Notes: generated by a model not told the origin, from the sequence alone. Positions 1 to 8,722 are shown, counted from the first letter of the stretch. The stretch is 64,000 nucleotides of DNA from Cupriavidus sp. AU9028 (GCF_019795295.1 NZ_JAIMCG010000002.1:333179-397178), one strand, 5' to 3'. A program made the numbers and translations.

Positions 1-1663
1 CGGCGTCAGCTCGGTGGCCGTCTATGCCGATGCCGATATCGACGCGCTGCACGTGCGTCTTGCCGACGAGGCCTGGGCACTCGACGGCGAGCGGCCGGCC
101 GACACCTATCTGAATATCCCGAAGCTGATCGACATCGCCCGGCGCAGCGGCGCCGACGCGGTGCATCCCGGCTACGGGTTCCTGTCCGAGAGCGAGGCCT
201 TCGCCCGCGCAGTGATCGAGGCCGGCCTCACCTGGATCGGCCCGTCGCCGGAGACCATCGCCCGCCTGGGCGACAAGGTGCAGGCGCGCAAGATCGCGTT
301 GCAGGTAGGGGCGCCGCTGGTGGCGGGAACGCCCGATCCGGTCTCGGATGTCAGCGAGGTGCTCGCCTTCGCCGAACGGCACGGCCTGCCGATCATCATC
401 AAGGCGGCCTTCGGCGGCGGCGGTCGCGGCATGAAGATCGCGTGGCGCATGGACGAGGTGCAAGAGCTGTACGCTTCCGCGGTGCGCGAGGCGATCACGG
501 CCTTTGGGCGGGGCGAGTGTTTCGTCGAACAGTTCCTCGACAAACCCCGCCATATCGAAGCGCAGGTGCTGGCGGACCGGCATGGCAACGTGGTCGTGCT
601 GGGCACGCGCGACTGTTCCCTGCAACGGCGCAACCAGAAGCTGGTCGAGGAAGCGCCCGCGCCCTTCCTGACCGATGCGCAGCGCGAGCGCATCCACGCC
701 GCCGCCCGCGACATCTGCGCCGCGGCGGGCTACACCAGCGCGGGCACGGTCGAGTTCCTGCTCAGTGCCAGCGGTGCGATCTCCTTCCTCGAGGTCAACA
801 CGCGGCTGCAGGTCGAGCATCCGGTGACCGAGCAGACCACCGGCGTGGATCTGGTGGTGGAGCAACTGCGCGTGGCCGACGGCCTGCCGCTGTCCATCAC
901 CGGGACCCCGGCGCCGCTGGGCCACTCGATCGAGTTCCGTATCAACGCCGAGGATGTCGGCCGTGGCTTCCTGCCGACGCCGGGGCCGGTGCAGCGCTTC
1001 GAGCCGCCCGCCGGCCCGGGCGTGCGGGTAGACGCCGGCGTTCAGTCCGGCTCGGTCGTGCCCGGCGCGTTCGATTCGCTGATGGCCAAGCTGATCGTGA
1101 CCGGCGCCACCCGCGAGCAGGCCCTGGCGCGGGCGCGCCGCGCGCTGCGCGAGTTCCGGATCGAGGGCGTCGCGTCGGTGCTGCCGTTTCACCGCGCGGT
1201 GATCGAGCACCCGGATTTTCTCGGCGAGGATGGCTTCCGGGTCCATACCCGCTGGATCGAGTCGGACTTCGCCGCGCCGCTGTCCGCGGCCGCGCGCGCG
1301 GAGCCGTTGCAGGACACCGCGCTGCTGCGCACCGCCATCGAGATCGACGGCCGCCGCGTGGTACTCGGCTTGCCGCCGCAACTGCTGGCGGGGCTGGCCA
1401 GCACGCCGGTTCAGTCGGGAGCCGTGGCGGGGGCGCAGGAAGCACCGGCCAGCGAAGCCGACTTGCCCGCGCCGATTGCCGGCACCGTGCAGGCCTGGAG
1501 GGTCGCGGTCGGCGACGAGGTCAAGGAGGGCGACCTGGTCGCGGTGATGGAGGCGATGAAGATGGAGATGCAGGTGCTCGCGCACCGCAGCGGCCGCGTC
1601 AGCTGGCAGGCGGAAGCGGGCAGCATGCTGGCGGCCGGGGCGCGGCTGGCGAGCATCGAGTAG
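1..1663 (+). CDS. Acyl-CoA carboxylase alpha subunit (biotin carboxylase + biotin carrier domain), 5' end outside window
   Basis: This is the biotin-containing subunit of an acetyl-, propionyl- or methylcrotonyl-CoA-type carboxylase. It carboxylates biotin with ATP and bicarbonate and carries it on a fused C-terminal domain. The frame is open from base 2, so roughly the first 20 residues lie upstream of the window. The ATP-grasp core shows the glycine-rich loop [11 protein letters not shown] near base 410, the [13 protein letters not shown] segment and the [14 protein letters not shown] signature near base 790. The C-terminus has the biotinylation motif EAMKMEM near base 1550. At about 550 residues it is shorter than typical MCC or PCC alpha subunits (640-670), because little lies between the carboxylase and carrier domains. 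The partner carboxyltransferase is probably upstream. The acyl substrate cannot be told from this piece. Confidence 0.93.
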   Translation, partial: GVSSVAVYADADIDALHVRLADEAWALDGERPADTYLNIPKLIDIARRSGADAVHPGYGFLSESEAFARAVIEAGLTWIGPSPETIARLGDKVQARKIALQVGAPLVAGTPDPVSDVSEVLAFAERHGLPIIIKAAFGGGGRGMKIAWRMDEVQELYASAVREAITAFGRGECFVEQFLDKPRHIEAQVLADRHGNVVVLGTRDCSLQRRNQKLVEEAPAPFLTDAQRERIHAAARDICAAAGYTSAGTVEFLLSASGAISFLEVNTRLQVEHPVTEQTTGVDLVVEQLRVADGLPLSITGTPAPLGHSIEFRINAEDVGRGFLPTPGPVQRFEPPAGPGVRVDAGVQSGSVVPGAFDSLMAKLIVTGATREQALARARRALREFRIEGVASVLPFHRAVIEHPDFLGEDGFRVHTRWIESDFAAPLSAAARAEPLQDTALLRTAIEIDGRRVVLGLPPQLLAGLASTPVQSGAVAGAQEAPASEADLPAPIAGTVQAWRVAVGDEVKEGDLVAVMEAMKMEMQVLAHRSGRVSWQAEAGSMLAAGARLASIE

Positions 1664-1665
1664 CA

Positions 1666-1681
1666 GCGCCGACGTCGGCGC
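1666..1681. repeat. 16-bp perfect palindrome in a convergent gap
   Basis: GCGCCGACGTCGGCGC is a perfect palindrome in the 64-bp gap between the carboxylase stop and the end of the convergent PaiB-like gene. It has no separate loop and no T tract, so a terminator role is only possible. Confidence 0.3.
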
Positions 1682-1727
1682 GGGGGCAGCCGTGGCTCCC
1701 GCGTCCTGCCACTGTGACGGCGCCTGG

Positions 1728-2393
1728 CTATCCGCGCTCGATATCCGGATGCGCGGCAACCAGCGCGGCCATCGCCCGCGCCATGGCGTGCGCCGGCCGC
1801 TCGGCTTCGCGCAGCAGGCCGCTGACAACGCCCTCACGGTCCGAGGCCGGCCGGTTCTGGCTGACCTTCCACTTGCCTTCGATGCGCTGGATCGGAATCT
1901 CGACGCCGACCACCGCGCGCAGCATCGCCTCGACAAATGCCGGCGGCGCATCGTCGACCGACCAGGGATGCTCGCGGTCCGTCTCCATCTGCCGCGTCAG
2001 CCCGTCCACCTGCGCGCGCAGCCAGCCGGCGTCGTCGACGACTGCCGGCGTGCCGTGCACCTGCACGGCGGCATAGTTCCAGGTCGGCACCGCCTTGCCA
2101 TGCTCCAGCTTGCTCGGATACCAGGACGGCGTGACATAGGCCTGGGGTCCCTGGAAGACGATCAGGCAAGCGGTCGCCTCGCGCAGGGCCGCGGCCATCG
2201 GATTGGCCCGTGCCAGATGCCCGCGCAGCGTACCGAGGCCGCGTTCGCCGGGCGCGTCGTCGAGCAGGAAGGGCACGGGATCTGCCACCAGCCCTTGCGG
2301 GCCGTGCACCGTCAACCAGCCGAGCGGGAACTCGCGAATCAACTGGTGCTGCAGCGCAAGCCGGGGTTCATCGAAGGCGTTGGGACGGTACAT
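1728..2393 (-). CDS. PaiB-family FMN-binding protein
   Basis: This 221-residue protein matches the PaiB / FMN-binding split-barrel family, often annotated as negative transcriptional regulators of sporulation or degradative enzymes. In proteobacteria the family is more likely a flavin-binding protein. Visible family features are the N-terminal MYRPNAF start, the FLLDD stretch, the YVTPSWYPSK motif near residue 105 followed by VPTWNYAAVQVHG, and a C-terminal KVSQNRP segment. The length is normal for the family. The start has a good ribosome site (AGGAG) on the minus strand. The gene stands alone, convergent with the carboxylase subunit. No regulatory target can be inferred. Confidence 0.88.
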   Translation of the reverse strand: MYRPNAFDEPRLALQHQLIREFPLGWLTVHGPQGLVADPVPFLLDDAPGERGLGTLRGHLARANPMAAALREATACLIVFQGPQAYVTPSWYPSKLEHGKAVPTWNYAAVQVHGTPAVVDDAGWLRAQVDGLTRQMETDREHPWSVDDAPPAFVEAMLRAVVGVEIPIQRIEGKWKVSQNRPASDREGVVSGLLREAERPAHAMARAMAALVAAHPDIERG

Positions 2394-2496
2394 GGAGGGC
2401 TCCTGGGCGGATGGTCATCATGATAAGGGAATGAATGACCGGCCTTGAAACCCGGCGGGCTGTGCCAGATGCCCGCCGCCCGCCAAGCTCCCGTTG

Positions 2497-2650
2497 CCCT
2501 CTCCCCCGGCCCCTCTCCCACAAGTGGGAGAGGGGCGCAAAGCGGCAGGCCATGCACCCTGCCTCGGCATGCTGCCCCTCTATCCTTCTCAGCGCGCTGA
2601 CGGTGTGCTCCCCTCTCCCGCCCCGGCGGGAGAGGGGCCGGGGGAGAGGG
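2497..2650. repeat. REPIN-like paired palindrome, copy A
   Basis: Two GC-rich hairpins face each other across about 75 bp. The left half holds a perfect 12-bp stem, CCCCTCTCCCAC (2510-2521) and its complement (2524-2535), with a 2-nt loop. The right half holds a 13-bp stem, CCCCTCTCCCGCC (2610-2622) and its complement (2625-2637), followed by a CCGGGGGAGAGGG tail that mirrors the start of the left half. The same architecture recurs at 25975-26089 and 33213-33327. The spacer here is longer and less conserved than in those copies. Confidence 0.75.
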
Positions 2651-2702
2651 AAAGCGAACCCGCAGGGCTTGCCGAAACGCCCTCGACGTGCCCCGTCAAC
2701 AG

Positions 2703-3131
2703 CTATTGCGCCGTCGTACCCTCCCCCTGCGAGTGCGGCAGGAAAGCGCCCGGCGTCATGGTGAAGAGGCTGCGCCAGGCATCCAGCCAGCGACCTTGCA
2801 GATCGGCGCTCAGCTCCATCATGCTTTCGCTGTAGCGCATGGCCATCGACAGCGGCGGCAGCGGCGAGCTGATCTGCTGCGCCAGCCGTTCGTCGGGCCA
2901 CTTGAACCACCACGCCGCCCAGTGGAAGCCGTTCTCTTCCATGAAGGTGCCGTAGAAGTTCCAGGTCATCCGCGTGAGCTCCATATAGTTCTGCACCAGG
3001 TTCTGTCCCGCCATCACCGCTTGCTGCGGGTCGGCTGCGAAGGCTTGCCCGCCGCCAGCGGGAACCAGTGCACGAGACGTGGCTTGCTGCGCCTGCTCTG
3101 TCATCTGCTGTGGAGTCGAAGTTGGGCTCAT
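2703..3131 (-). CDS. Hypothetical 142-aa protein
   Basis: I do not recognise this protein. The start at 3131 is chosen because CGGAGCAAAACT precedes it at normal ribosome-site spacing; the open frame continues upstream without support. The first 40 residues are Gln/Ala-rich. The middle is rich in aromatic residues and Met, with the motif WAAWWFKWPDERL near residue 85. The C-terminal third is amphipathic helix-like (SMMELSADLQGRWLDAWRS). There is no signal peptide or membrane segment. The size, helical character and lack of cysteines recall phasin-like granule proteins, but no diagnostic motif supports that. It is monocistronic and divergent from the erythromycin-esterase-like gene. Confidence 0.65.
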   Translation of the reverse strand: MSPTSTPQQMTEQAQQATSRALVPAGGGQAFAADPQQAVMAGQNLVQNYMELTRMTWNFYGTFMEENGFHWAAWWFKWPDERLAQQISSPLPPLSMAMRYSESMMELSADLQGRWLDAWRSLFTMTPGAFLPHSQGEGTTAQ

Positions 3132-3451
3132 AGTTTTGCTCCGGTAGGACTGGTGAGTGGCATGTTGGAGTGGGCAGGTTTTGCTGGAATGCAGCAATGG
3201 GGGCTGCCCGGCACAAGCGCGTATTGCACGCAAGAACGGCGCCCGCGGTGTTGCGCAGGTTTCAACGGATGCCGTCGCCGTGGATGGCGGATTGCCGGTG
3301 CAATGAGCGCAGCTTTTACAGTGCTCCCGAACCGGGACATTGCCGTTGGACAGACCCGCTCCATGACGCGGCCTCCCCGCGGCGATTCGCAGAGCGCGGC
3401 TCATCTGGCACGGACGATGCGTCAGTTCCCGTTTCCGATGGAGAACTGACG
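3132..3451. other. Intergenic region between divergent genes
   Basis: These 320 bp separate the divergent 142-aa hypothetical gene and the erythromycin-esterase-like gene and must hold both promoters. I see no convincing -35/-10 pair, operator palindrome or small ORF with a ribosome site. Confidence 0.5.
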
Positions 3452-4798
3452 ATGAATCCCTCCCTGCATGAGCCGACGAGTGGCCAGGCAGTCCCCGAGA
3501 GCGATCTGATCGAGCGGATCGCGAGCGCCGCCGAACGGTTGCCGGCGATGGAATCGTCTGCCTTCGGCACAGCGGTCGATCGCTTCGCGAACTGCCGGGT
3601 CGTGTTGCTGGGCGAAGCGAGCCACGGCACCCTGGAGTTCTACGAAGCTCGCGCCGCGCTAACCCGTCATCTGATCGAGCACCATGGTTTCAATATCGTT
3701 GCCGTCGAGGCTGACTGGCCGGACGCGGCGGTGCTCGATCGGTACGTGCGCCAGCTTCCGGCGCCCGAGCACCAGGAGCCACCCTTCCGCCGTTTCCCTA
3801 CCTGGATGTGGCGCAACACCTGCGTGGAACGCTTCATCGAGTGGATGCGCCAATACAACGCGGACCGTTCGCCGGAGCAACGCGCCAGCTTTCACGGACT
3901 GGACATCTACAGCCTGGGCAGTTCCATCTCGACGGTGCTGGGCTACCTGAACGACGTGGACCCCGATGCCGCCCATCAGGCGCGCGAGCGCTACGGTTGC
4001 CTGCTCCCCTGGCGCGGCAACCCCTCCGCCTATGGACTGGCCGTGCTGAGCGGCCGTGCCCGCGACTGCGAGGACGCCGTCACCGCGCAGTTGCAGGCGC
4101 TGCTGCAAAAGCGGCTGGACTACGCGGGGACCGGGCACGAACCCTTCTTCGATGCCGCGCAGAACGCGCATCTGGTCGCGTCCGCGGAGCAGTACTACCG
4201 CCTGATGTACCGGGGCGGCCCGGACAGCTGGAACCTGCGCGATACGCACATGTTCGACACGCTGGCGCGCCTGATCGAGATCGGCAGGCCGAATGCGCGC
4301 GCGGTGGTGTGGGCGCACAACTCGCATATCGGCAATGCCCAGGCCACCGCGATGGGGCGGGACCACGGCGAGGTCAATATCGGGCAACTGTGCCGGGAGC
4401 GCTTCGGCGCGCAGGCGGCGCTGATCGGCCTGTCCACCAGCGGCGGCACGGTGGCCGCGGCGTCGGACTGGGACGGCCCGATGGAAATCAAGACCGTGGT
4501 GCCGGCTCGCTCCGACAGTTACGAGGCGCTGTTCCACCGCACCGGCATCGACCGCTTCCTGCTGGACCTGCGCGAAGGACAGCACGAGGACATGCGGACC
4601 CTGCTGACGGTGCCGCGGCAGGAGCGCTTCATCGGCGTGATCTACCGGCCCGACACCGAGTTCGCCAGCCACTACGCGGTTGCCTGTCTGCCGGAACAGT
4701 TCGACGCACTGCTGTGGTTCGATACGACCCGCGCCGTGGACGCCTTGCCCACCGGCATGCGCGCGGGCGTTCCGGACACCTATCCGTTCGGCGTGTAG
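3452..4798 (+). CDS. Erythromycin esterase family protein
   Basis: This 448-residue protein belongs to the erythromycin esterase (Ere/EreA-like) superfamily of metal-independent hydrolases. The family signature GEASHGTLEF near residue 50 supplies the conserved Glu and the catalytic-base His, and VVWAHNSHIGNA near residue 290 supplies the second conserved His. FHGLDIYSLGSS is also family-typical. The ATG at 3452 is chosen because TGGAG lies about 10 bp upstream and the preceding frame has no protein character. Many chromosomal homologues in soil bacteria have not been shown to hydrolyse macrolides, so a resistance role should not be assumed. It has no neighbours of related function. Confidence 0.85.
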   Translation: MNPSLHEPTSGQAVPESDLIERIASAAERLPAMESSAFGTAVDRFANCRVVLLGEASHGTLEFYEARAALTRHLIEHHGFNIVAVEADWPDAAVLDRYVRQLPAPEHQEPPFRRFPTWMWRNTCVERFIEWMRQYNADRSPEQRASFHGLDIYSLGSSISTVLGYLNDVDPDAAHQARERYGCLLPWRGNPSAYGLAVLSGRARDCEDAVTAQLQALLQKRLDYAGTGHEPFFDAAQNAHLVASAEQYYRLMYRGGPDSWNLRDTHMFDTLARLIEIGRPNARAVVWAHNSHIGNAQATAMGRDHGEVNIGQLCRERFGAQAALIGLSTSGGTVAAASDWDGPMEIKTVVPARSDSYEALFHRTGIDRFLLDLREGQHEDMRTLLTVPRQERFIGVIYRPDTEFASHYAVACLPEQFDALLWFDTTRAVDALPTGMRAGVPDTYPFGV

Positions 4799-4924
4799 CG
4801 CGGCTTGACGGCAGCGCGTTGCAGGAATCCGACGCCGACGGCGCAAGTTGCATCCGGTCACAAGGCGGAGACGGCCCGGCGCTATCATCGGCACGCCAGC
4901 AAGCAACGGTCGATTGCCGATCCC

Positions 4925-5716
4925 ATGCGCCTGCCCTCCAGCGTTTCCCGTCCGCCACGCCCACTTGCCAACCGCCGTGCTGGCCGGCGTGCAGCGCATC
5001 GTGCCGGCCGCTCTGCCCTTGCCGTCCTTGCCGTCCTTGCCCTCCTTGCAGCCGTGCTGCCGGCATCGGCCTTCGCCGCACGACCGCTGGTCACCGACGA
5101 CGCCCGCATCGTCGATCCGAAGGCGTGCCAGCTGGAGACATGGCTGCGCTTCAACCGCGGAGGCACCGAACGCTGGGCGCTGCCCGGCTGCAACTTCACC
5201 GGCAACCTGGAGATCACGGCGGGCGGTTCGGTCCAGCGTGTCGGCGACGACCTCGCCCTGACCGATGCGGTGCTGCAGGCCAAGACCGTGCTCCATCCTG
5301 TCGAGCCCAACGATTACGGCGTCGCGCTGACCGTCGGCGTGACCGAAGAGCCGAAGGCCGAGCGCCGCACCACCCCCGGCTCGGTATTCGCCTACCTCCC
5401 CGTAACGGTTTCCCTGCGGGATGACCACACGCTGCTGCACGCGAACCTCGGCGTGACCCGCAGCCGCACCGAAGGCACCACGCGCATGACATGGGGCGTG
5501 GCCGCGGAGAACGTGGTGACCCACCGCCTGGCGCTGATTGCGGAAACCTATGGTGAGAACCGCGGCAATCCCTGGTATCAGCTCGGGCTGCGCCTGTGGC
5601 TGGTGCCGCAGCGGGTGCAACTCGATGCAACCTATGGCAGCCGCCTTGGCGATCAGCGCGATGCCCGCTTCGTCTCGCTCGGCCTGCGGCTGCTCTCGCC
5701 GCCCTTCCTTCCCTGA
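4925..5716 (+). CDS. Hypothetical exported protein, possibly outer-membrane
   Basis: This 263-residue protein has a long Arg-rich N-region followed by a hydrophobic core (ALAVLAVLALLAAVLPASA) and a likely signal peptidase site around AFAA. The mature part begins RPLVTDDARIVDPKACQLE and alternates polar and hydrophobic residues (HRLALIAETYGE, YQLGLRLWLVPQRVQLDATYG), as in a beta-rich outer-membrane protein. Two Cys at about mature positions 17 and 40 could form a disulfide. It resembles MetA-pathway or transporter-like beta-barrel families, but I cannot assign one. The start is uncertain because no ribosome site is visible. The signal sequence is encoded partly by 9-bp repeats (cttgccgtc, 5020-5050). 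Confidence 0.65.
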   Translation: MRLPSSVSRPPRPLANRRAGRRAAHRAGRSALAVLAVLALLAAVLPASAFAARPLVTDDARIVDPKACQLETWLRFNRGGTERWALPGCNFTGNLEITAGGSVQRVGDDLALTDAVLQAKTVLHPVEPNDYGVALTVGVTEEPKAERRTTPGSVFAYLPVTVSLRDDHTLLHANLGVTRSRTEGTTRMTWGVAAENVVTHRLALIAETYGENRGNPWYQLGLRLWLVPQRVQLDATYGSRLGDQRDARFVSLGLRLLSPPFLP

Positions 5717-5728
5717 TCCGCTCTCGCC

Positions 5729-5769
5729 CTTGCCACCCTTTCAGGGGCAGGGCAAGCCGCTTTCTTTTT
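5729..5769 (+). terminator. Putative rho-independent terminator
   Basis: CTTGCC (5729-5734) pairs with GGCAAG (5751-5756), with an inner CCCT/AGGG pairing, followed by TTTCTTTTT at 5761-5769. It lies 13 bp after the stop of the exported-protein gene. Confidence 0.45.
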
Positions 5770-5941
5770 GCGTTGCACCAATGCAACGGACCGGAAAGCG
5801 GATTAGTAGTTACCCGAGGATGTCACAAAAGGTAACCATTATTGGCCCCGTCTTCACCGGCGGGCGTTCACGGTCCAGCCTGCGCCGCATGGCCGGTGAC
5901 AGATGGAATGTCTCCCGTTACCAATCAAAAGAGATAACACC

Positions 5942-7000
5942 GTGAAGAAAGCCCTTCTCGCCATGGCCGCCACTGCGGCATGTGCTTCCTCCGGCGCAGC
6001 GTTCGCCCAAACCAATGTCACGCTGTACGGTATCGTCGATGCCGGTCTGGAATTCGCCACCAACGCGCCGAACGACGCCGGCGGCGACAACGTCTTCCGC
6101 ATGAACTCGGGCAACCTGTCGGGCTCCCGCTGGGGCCTGAAGGGCACCGAGGACCTGGGCAACGGCCTGAAGGGTATCTTCGTGCTGGAAAGCGGCTTCG
6201 ACATCGACACCGGCCGCTCGGCACAAGGCAGCCGCCTGTTCGGCCGCAACGCCTATGTCGGTCTGCAAGGCAACTTCGGCGCCGTCACGCTCGGCCGCCA
6301 GCAGAACGCCCTGTACGACCTGTTCGGCGCCTATGACCCGATGGCTGTCGGCCCGCGCTACTCGCTGAACAGCGTCGACTCCGCCTTCAACGGCCGGGCC
6401 GACAACATGATCAAGTACCGCGGCAAGTTCGGCGGCCTGACCGCCATGGCCTTCTACAGCTTTGGCCGCGACAACAACGGCGAAGTCCCGGGCGAAGCCA
6501 AGGTTGCCCGCAACATCGGTGCTGGCCTGTCGTACTCGGCCGGCGCCTTCTCGATCGGCACCGCCTACGACCAGTACCAGGGCGCCACGGTTGCACTGGC
6601 AGACCGTGCTTCGAAGCGTTGGGCCTTCGGCTCCTCGCTGGCCCTGGGCAACGCCAAGCTGTTCGCGGGCTACCGCTGGATGCGTGACGACGGCGTGGGC
6701 AGCGCTACCGCCGCCTCGACCCGCAGCAACCTGTACTGGACCGGCGCCAGCTACAAGTTCACCCCGGCCTTCAGCCTGACCGGCGCGGCCTACTACCACG
6801 ACAGCAAGAACAGCGGCGCCGATCCGTGGATGTTCGTGGTGTCGGCCGACTACTCGCTGTCCAAGCGTACCGACGTGTACCTGAACGCTGGGTACGTTCG
6901 CAACAAGGACGGCTCGGAGCTGGGCCTGAGCGGCGTGGGCACGGCCCAGGCTGGCGAAAACCAGACCGGCGTGACTGTCGGCCTGCGTCACCGCTTCTGA
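5942..7000 (+). CDS. Betaproteobacterial trimeric porin
   Basis: This is a general-diffusion outer-membrane porin of the Gram-negative porin (Porin_4) family, 352 residues. A GTG start at 5942 yields a clean signal peptide (VKKALLAMAATAACASSGAAFA) cleaved before QTNVTLYGIVDAGLE, the standard mature start of Bordetella/Burkholderia porins. Family features include SGSRWGLKGTEDLG, FGRNAYVGLQG, the loop-3 region TLGRQQNALYDLFGAYDP and a C-terminal GLRHRF ending in Phe, as needed for BAM recognition. An AGAG ribosome site precedes the start. The 225-bp leader contains several GTTACC/GGTAAC half sites (5809, 5831, 5917) whose meaning is unknown. The gene ends at a strong terminator. Confidence 0.95.
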   Translation: MKKALLAMAATAACASSGAAFAQTNVTLYGIVDAGLEFATNAPNDAGGDNVFRMNSGNLSGSRWGLKGTEDLGNGLKGIFVLESGFDIDTGRSAQGSRLFGRNAYVGLQGNFGAVTLGRQQNALYDLFGAYDPMAVGPRYSLNSVDSAFNGRADNMIKYRGKFGGLTAMAFYSFGRDNNGEVPGEAKVARNIGAGLSYSAGAFSIGTAYDQYQGATVALADRASKRWAFGSSLALGNAKLFAGYRWMRDDGVGSATAASTRSNLYWTGASYKFTPAFSLTGAAYYHDSKNSGADPWMFVVSADYSLSKRTDVYLNAGYVRNKDGSELGLSGVGTAQAGENQTGVTVGLRHRF

Positions 7001-7114
7001 TAGAAGCATCGGCTGGCCCACGTGACGGGCAAGCCGCGCGCCGTGCCGGGAAACCGGCGCGGCGTGCGCGAACCTTCATATCGACCTTGTCTTCTTCATG
7101 GGTGCAAGGACGTT

Positions 7115-7144
7115 GGGCCGGTCACTTCGACCGGCCCTTTTTTC
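7115..7144 (+). terminator. Rho-independent terminator of the porin gene
   Basis: A perfect 9-bp stem, GGGCCGGTC (7115-7123) and GACCGGCCC (7129-7137), with a 5-nt loop is followed directly by a run of seven T. This is one of the clearest terminators in the window. Confidence 0.9.
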
Positions 7145-7195
7145 TTGGCCCCACGCCGGCTGTCGCCCTTCGCCCTGCCACGGCGCCCAAGCCCG

Positions 7196-7585
7196 TCACC
7201 GGCGCGCTGGCTCGGAAGCCGGCTCCGGCTCCAGCTCGCAAAAGCGCAGCCGGTTGCCGAAGGGGTCCGCCACTTCCATCACCTTTCCCCACGGCACCTC
7301 CTCGACGCCAGGCCGGGCATACCGGTAGCGCTTGCTCGCCAGCTCCTGCTGGAACGCATCGATACCCGTCACCGGCACGAATACCACCCCGCCCGGCGTG
7401 CTGTCGCCATGGTGCTCGCTCAGGTGCAACACCAGTTCCGAGCGCCGAATCTGCGCGTAACGCGGCAAATCGGCTTCGAATTGATGTTCCCAGTCGAGGG
7501 TGAAGCCGAGAAAGTCCAGATAGAAGTCGCTCGCCTGCTGCCAGGCGAAGACGCGCAATACGGGAATGGCGGGGGCCAGGTGCAT
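7196..7585 (-). CDS. VOC/glyoxalase superfamily protein (bleomycin-resistance-like)
   Basis: This 129-residue protein is a single-unit vicinal-oxygen-chelate protein of the glyoxalase/bleomycin-resistance type. It shows the beta-alpha-beta opening PAIPVLRVFAWQQASDFYLDFLGF, the central LVLHLSEHHGD strand and a C-terminal VADPFGNRLRFCE strand that ends the second half-module. The length fits the antibiotic-binding subfamily. The start at 7585 is chosen because it begins the domain; the frame continues upstream into the SOS-box region without protein character. It is divergent from the LexA-box gene at 7767 and shares a 181-bp intergenic region with it. The substrate is unknown. Confidence 0.82.
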   Translation of the reverse strand: MHLAPAIPVLRVFAWQQASDFYLDFLGFTLDWEHQFEADLPRYAQIRRSELVLHLSEHHGDSTPGGVVFVPVTGIDAFQQELASKRYRYARPGVEEVPWGKVMEVADPFGNRLRFCELEPEPASEPARR

Positions 7586-7716
7586 ATCGGTTCTCGGGTC
7601 TTGTCTTGCGGCGGGGGTCGGCCTGGAAGCCACTCCTGATGATCTCGTGGCCCGTGCGCAACGCCAACCTTGTTGCTCCGGATTCTCACCGATTTTCCCT
7701 TGCATCCGCGCCAATA

Positions 7717-7732
7717 CTGTATATCCTTACAG
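7717..7732. promoter_or_regulatory. LexA (SOS) box 1
   Basis: CTGTATATCCTTACAG matches the proteobacterial LexA operator CTGT-N8-ACAG exactly in both half sites. It lies 35 bp upstream of the start codon at 7767 and 19 bp from the second box. Confidence 0.8.
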
Positions 7733-7735
7733 GTA

Positions 7736-7751
7736 CTGTACGTCCATACAG
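7736..7751. promoter_or_regulatory. LexA (SOS) box 2
   Basis: CTGTACGTCCATACAG is a second exact CTGT-N8-ACAG match, 19 bp centre to centre from box 1 (about two helical turns), ending 15 bp before the start codon at 7767. Bound LexA would block initiation and ribosome-site access. Confidence 0.82.
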
Positions 7752-7766
7752 TTACGGGAGTCAGCG

Positions 7767-8180
7767 ATGGAAAACCGACTTGAGGACCTGATCGATCTCC
7801 ACGGCAATTACGACCGGATGGTACTGCGCTGGCTGTGCCACCACGTCGGCGTTCCCAGGCTGGGCCGCGCTGCCGCCGAACTGTCGCGCCGGCCGCAGGG
7901 CGGCAAACCGGACCTCGTCGCCGTCTGCAGGAAGCTTGGAGTGCGCCCGCTCGGCCGGATGGCCGGCACGGGCAGCAAACCCTCCTCCAGCCGCAAGGCC
8001 AGGGACCGGACCGTGGGCGACCGGTATCTCGCTCGCATCCGGCAGATCCTGGACGCCCCGAAGGGCGAGTCACCTGCGGGCGGCCAGCACAAGCCGGCCC
8101 GGGACGACCGCAACGCAAAGGAAGGCAGCGCGGCGCCGGTGCGGCAGGGATCGTTGCCCTTTGCGGCAACCCCGGCTTAG
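7767..8180 (+). CDS. Uncharacterised, probably SOS-regulated 137-aa protein
   Basis: I do not recognise this protein. The ATG at 7767 has a GGGAG ribosome site and sits directly behind two LexA boxes, so DNA-damage induction is a strong inference. The N-terminal 70 residues look folded and helical (MENRLEDLIDLHGNYDRMVL, then WLCHHVGVPRLGRAAAELSR), with His-His at about 27-28 and one Cys nearby. The C-terminal half is basic and low-complexity, rich in Lys, Arg, Ser and Pro, and ends SLPFAATPA. A QGSLPF segment near the C-terminus loosely resembles the QL[SD]LF-type beta-clamp-binding peptide carried by many DNA-repair proteins, but the match is weak. There is no signal peptide or membrane helix. 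Confidence 0.72.
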   Translation: MENRLEDLIDLHGNYDRMVLRWLCHHVGVPRLGRAAAELSRRPQGGKPDLVAVCRKLGVRPLGRMAGTGSKPSSSRKARDRTVGDRYLARIRQILDAPKGESPAGGQHKPARDDRNAKEGSAAPVRQGSLPFAATPA

Positions 8181-8196
8181 CCGCCGGCTTGCTCCA

Positions 8197-8233
8197 TCTC
8201 CCCGGCTGGCGGGAGGGGCGCTGGGGAGGGGGG
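8197..8233. repeat. Degenerate half of the REPIN-like element / bidirectional hairpin
   Basis: TCTCCCC-GGCTGGCGGGAGGGGCGC-TGGGGAG-type sequence resembles the right half of the paired palindromes at 2497, 25975 and 33213. It sits in the 96-bp gap between convergent genes, where it could act as a terminator for both. Confidence 0.45.
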
Positions 8234-8276
8234 TGGCCGGGATGAGCGCAACAACCGGAATGGCAGGGATATCGCC

Positions 8277-8642
8277 CTACGCCAGCGGATCGTTGCGCGG
8301 TGGCCGCTCCTCGCGCTCGTCGGTGCGGTCGGCGCGGTCCGAAGGCATATCCGCCGGTATGCCCTCGGCCGCATCGGCGATCCGCTCGCCGATCTGCTCC
8401 TCGGGCAGGATCGACTCCGTCCGGTTGTCCATCGGATAGTCCTGCTCCGCCTCGGGCAGCCCTTCCACGTTCATGTCCGAGTCGATCGGCTCGATTTCGG
8501 CGGCCGGATCCAGCGTGCTCGGGATCGCGCCCGCTTCGCGCACGATCTCGCGCTCGCGTTCCAGATCCTCGTCTCCCGTTTCGTCCGGCGTGTCCTTCGC
8601 GACAACCGAGTCTGGATCGACATTGTTCGACTGCTCTTTCAT
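8277..8642 (-). CDS. Hypothetical acidic 121-aa protein
   Basis: This protein is strongly acidic and hydrophilic, with about a third of its residues Asp or Glu, many Pro and Arg, and no Cys or predicted transmembrane segment. It looks intrinsically disordered (GDEDLEREREIVREAGAIPS, EGLPEAEQDYPMDN). A GGAG ribosome site precedes the ATG at 8642. It lies 80 bp downstream of the BON-domain gene on the same strand and could be co-transcribed with it, which would suggest a shared stress-response setting. No family is recognised. Confidence 0.6.
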   Translation of the reverse strand: MKEQSNNVDPDSVVAKDTPDETGDEDLEREREIVREAGAIPSTLDPAAEIEPIDSDMNVEGLPEAEQDYPMDNRTESILPEEQIGERIADAAEGIPADMPSDRADRTDEREERPPRNDPLA

Positions 8643-8722
8643 TTGGGCTCCGTCAAATAGAAGAAGGGTTGGACCCGGCGCAGCAGCCGCGCTGGTGCGC
8701 CGGTCGTTTCCGCTGCCAAAGT

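Noticed and set aside
3659-5620. A 653-codon open frame on the minus strand
   Set aside because: It runs opposite the erythromycin-esterase-like and exported-protein genes, with no domain signature.
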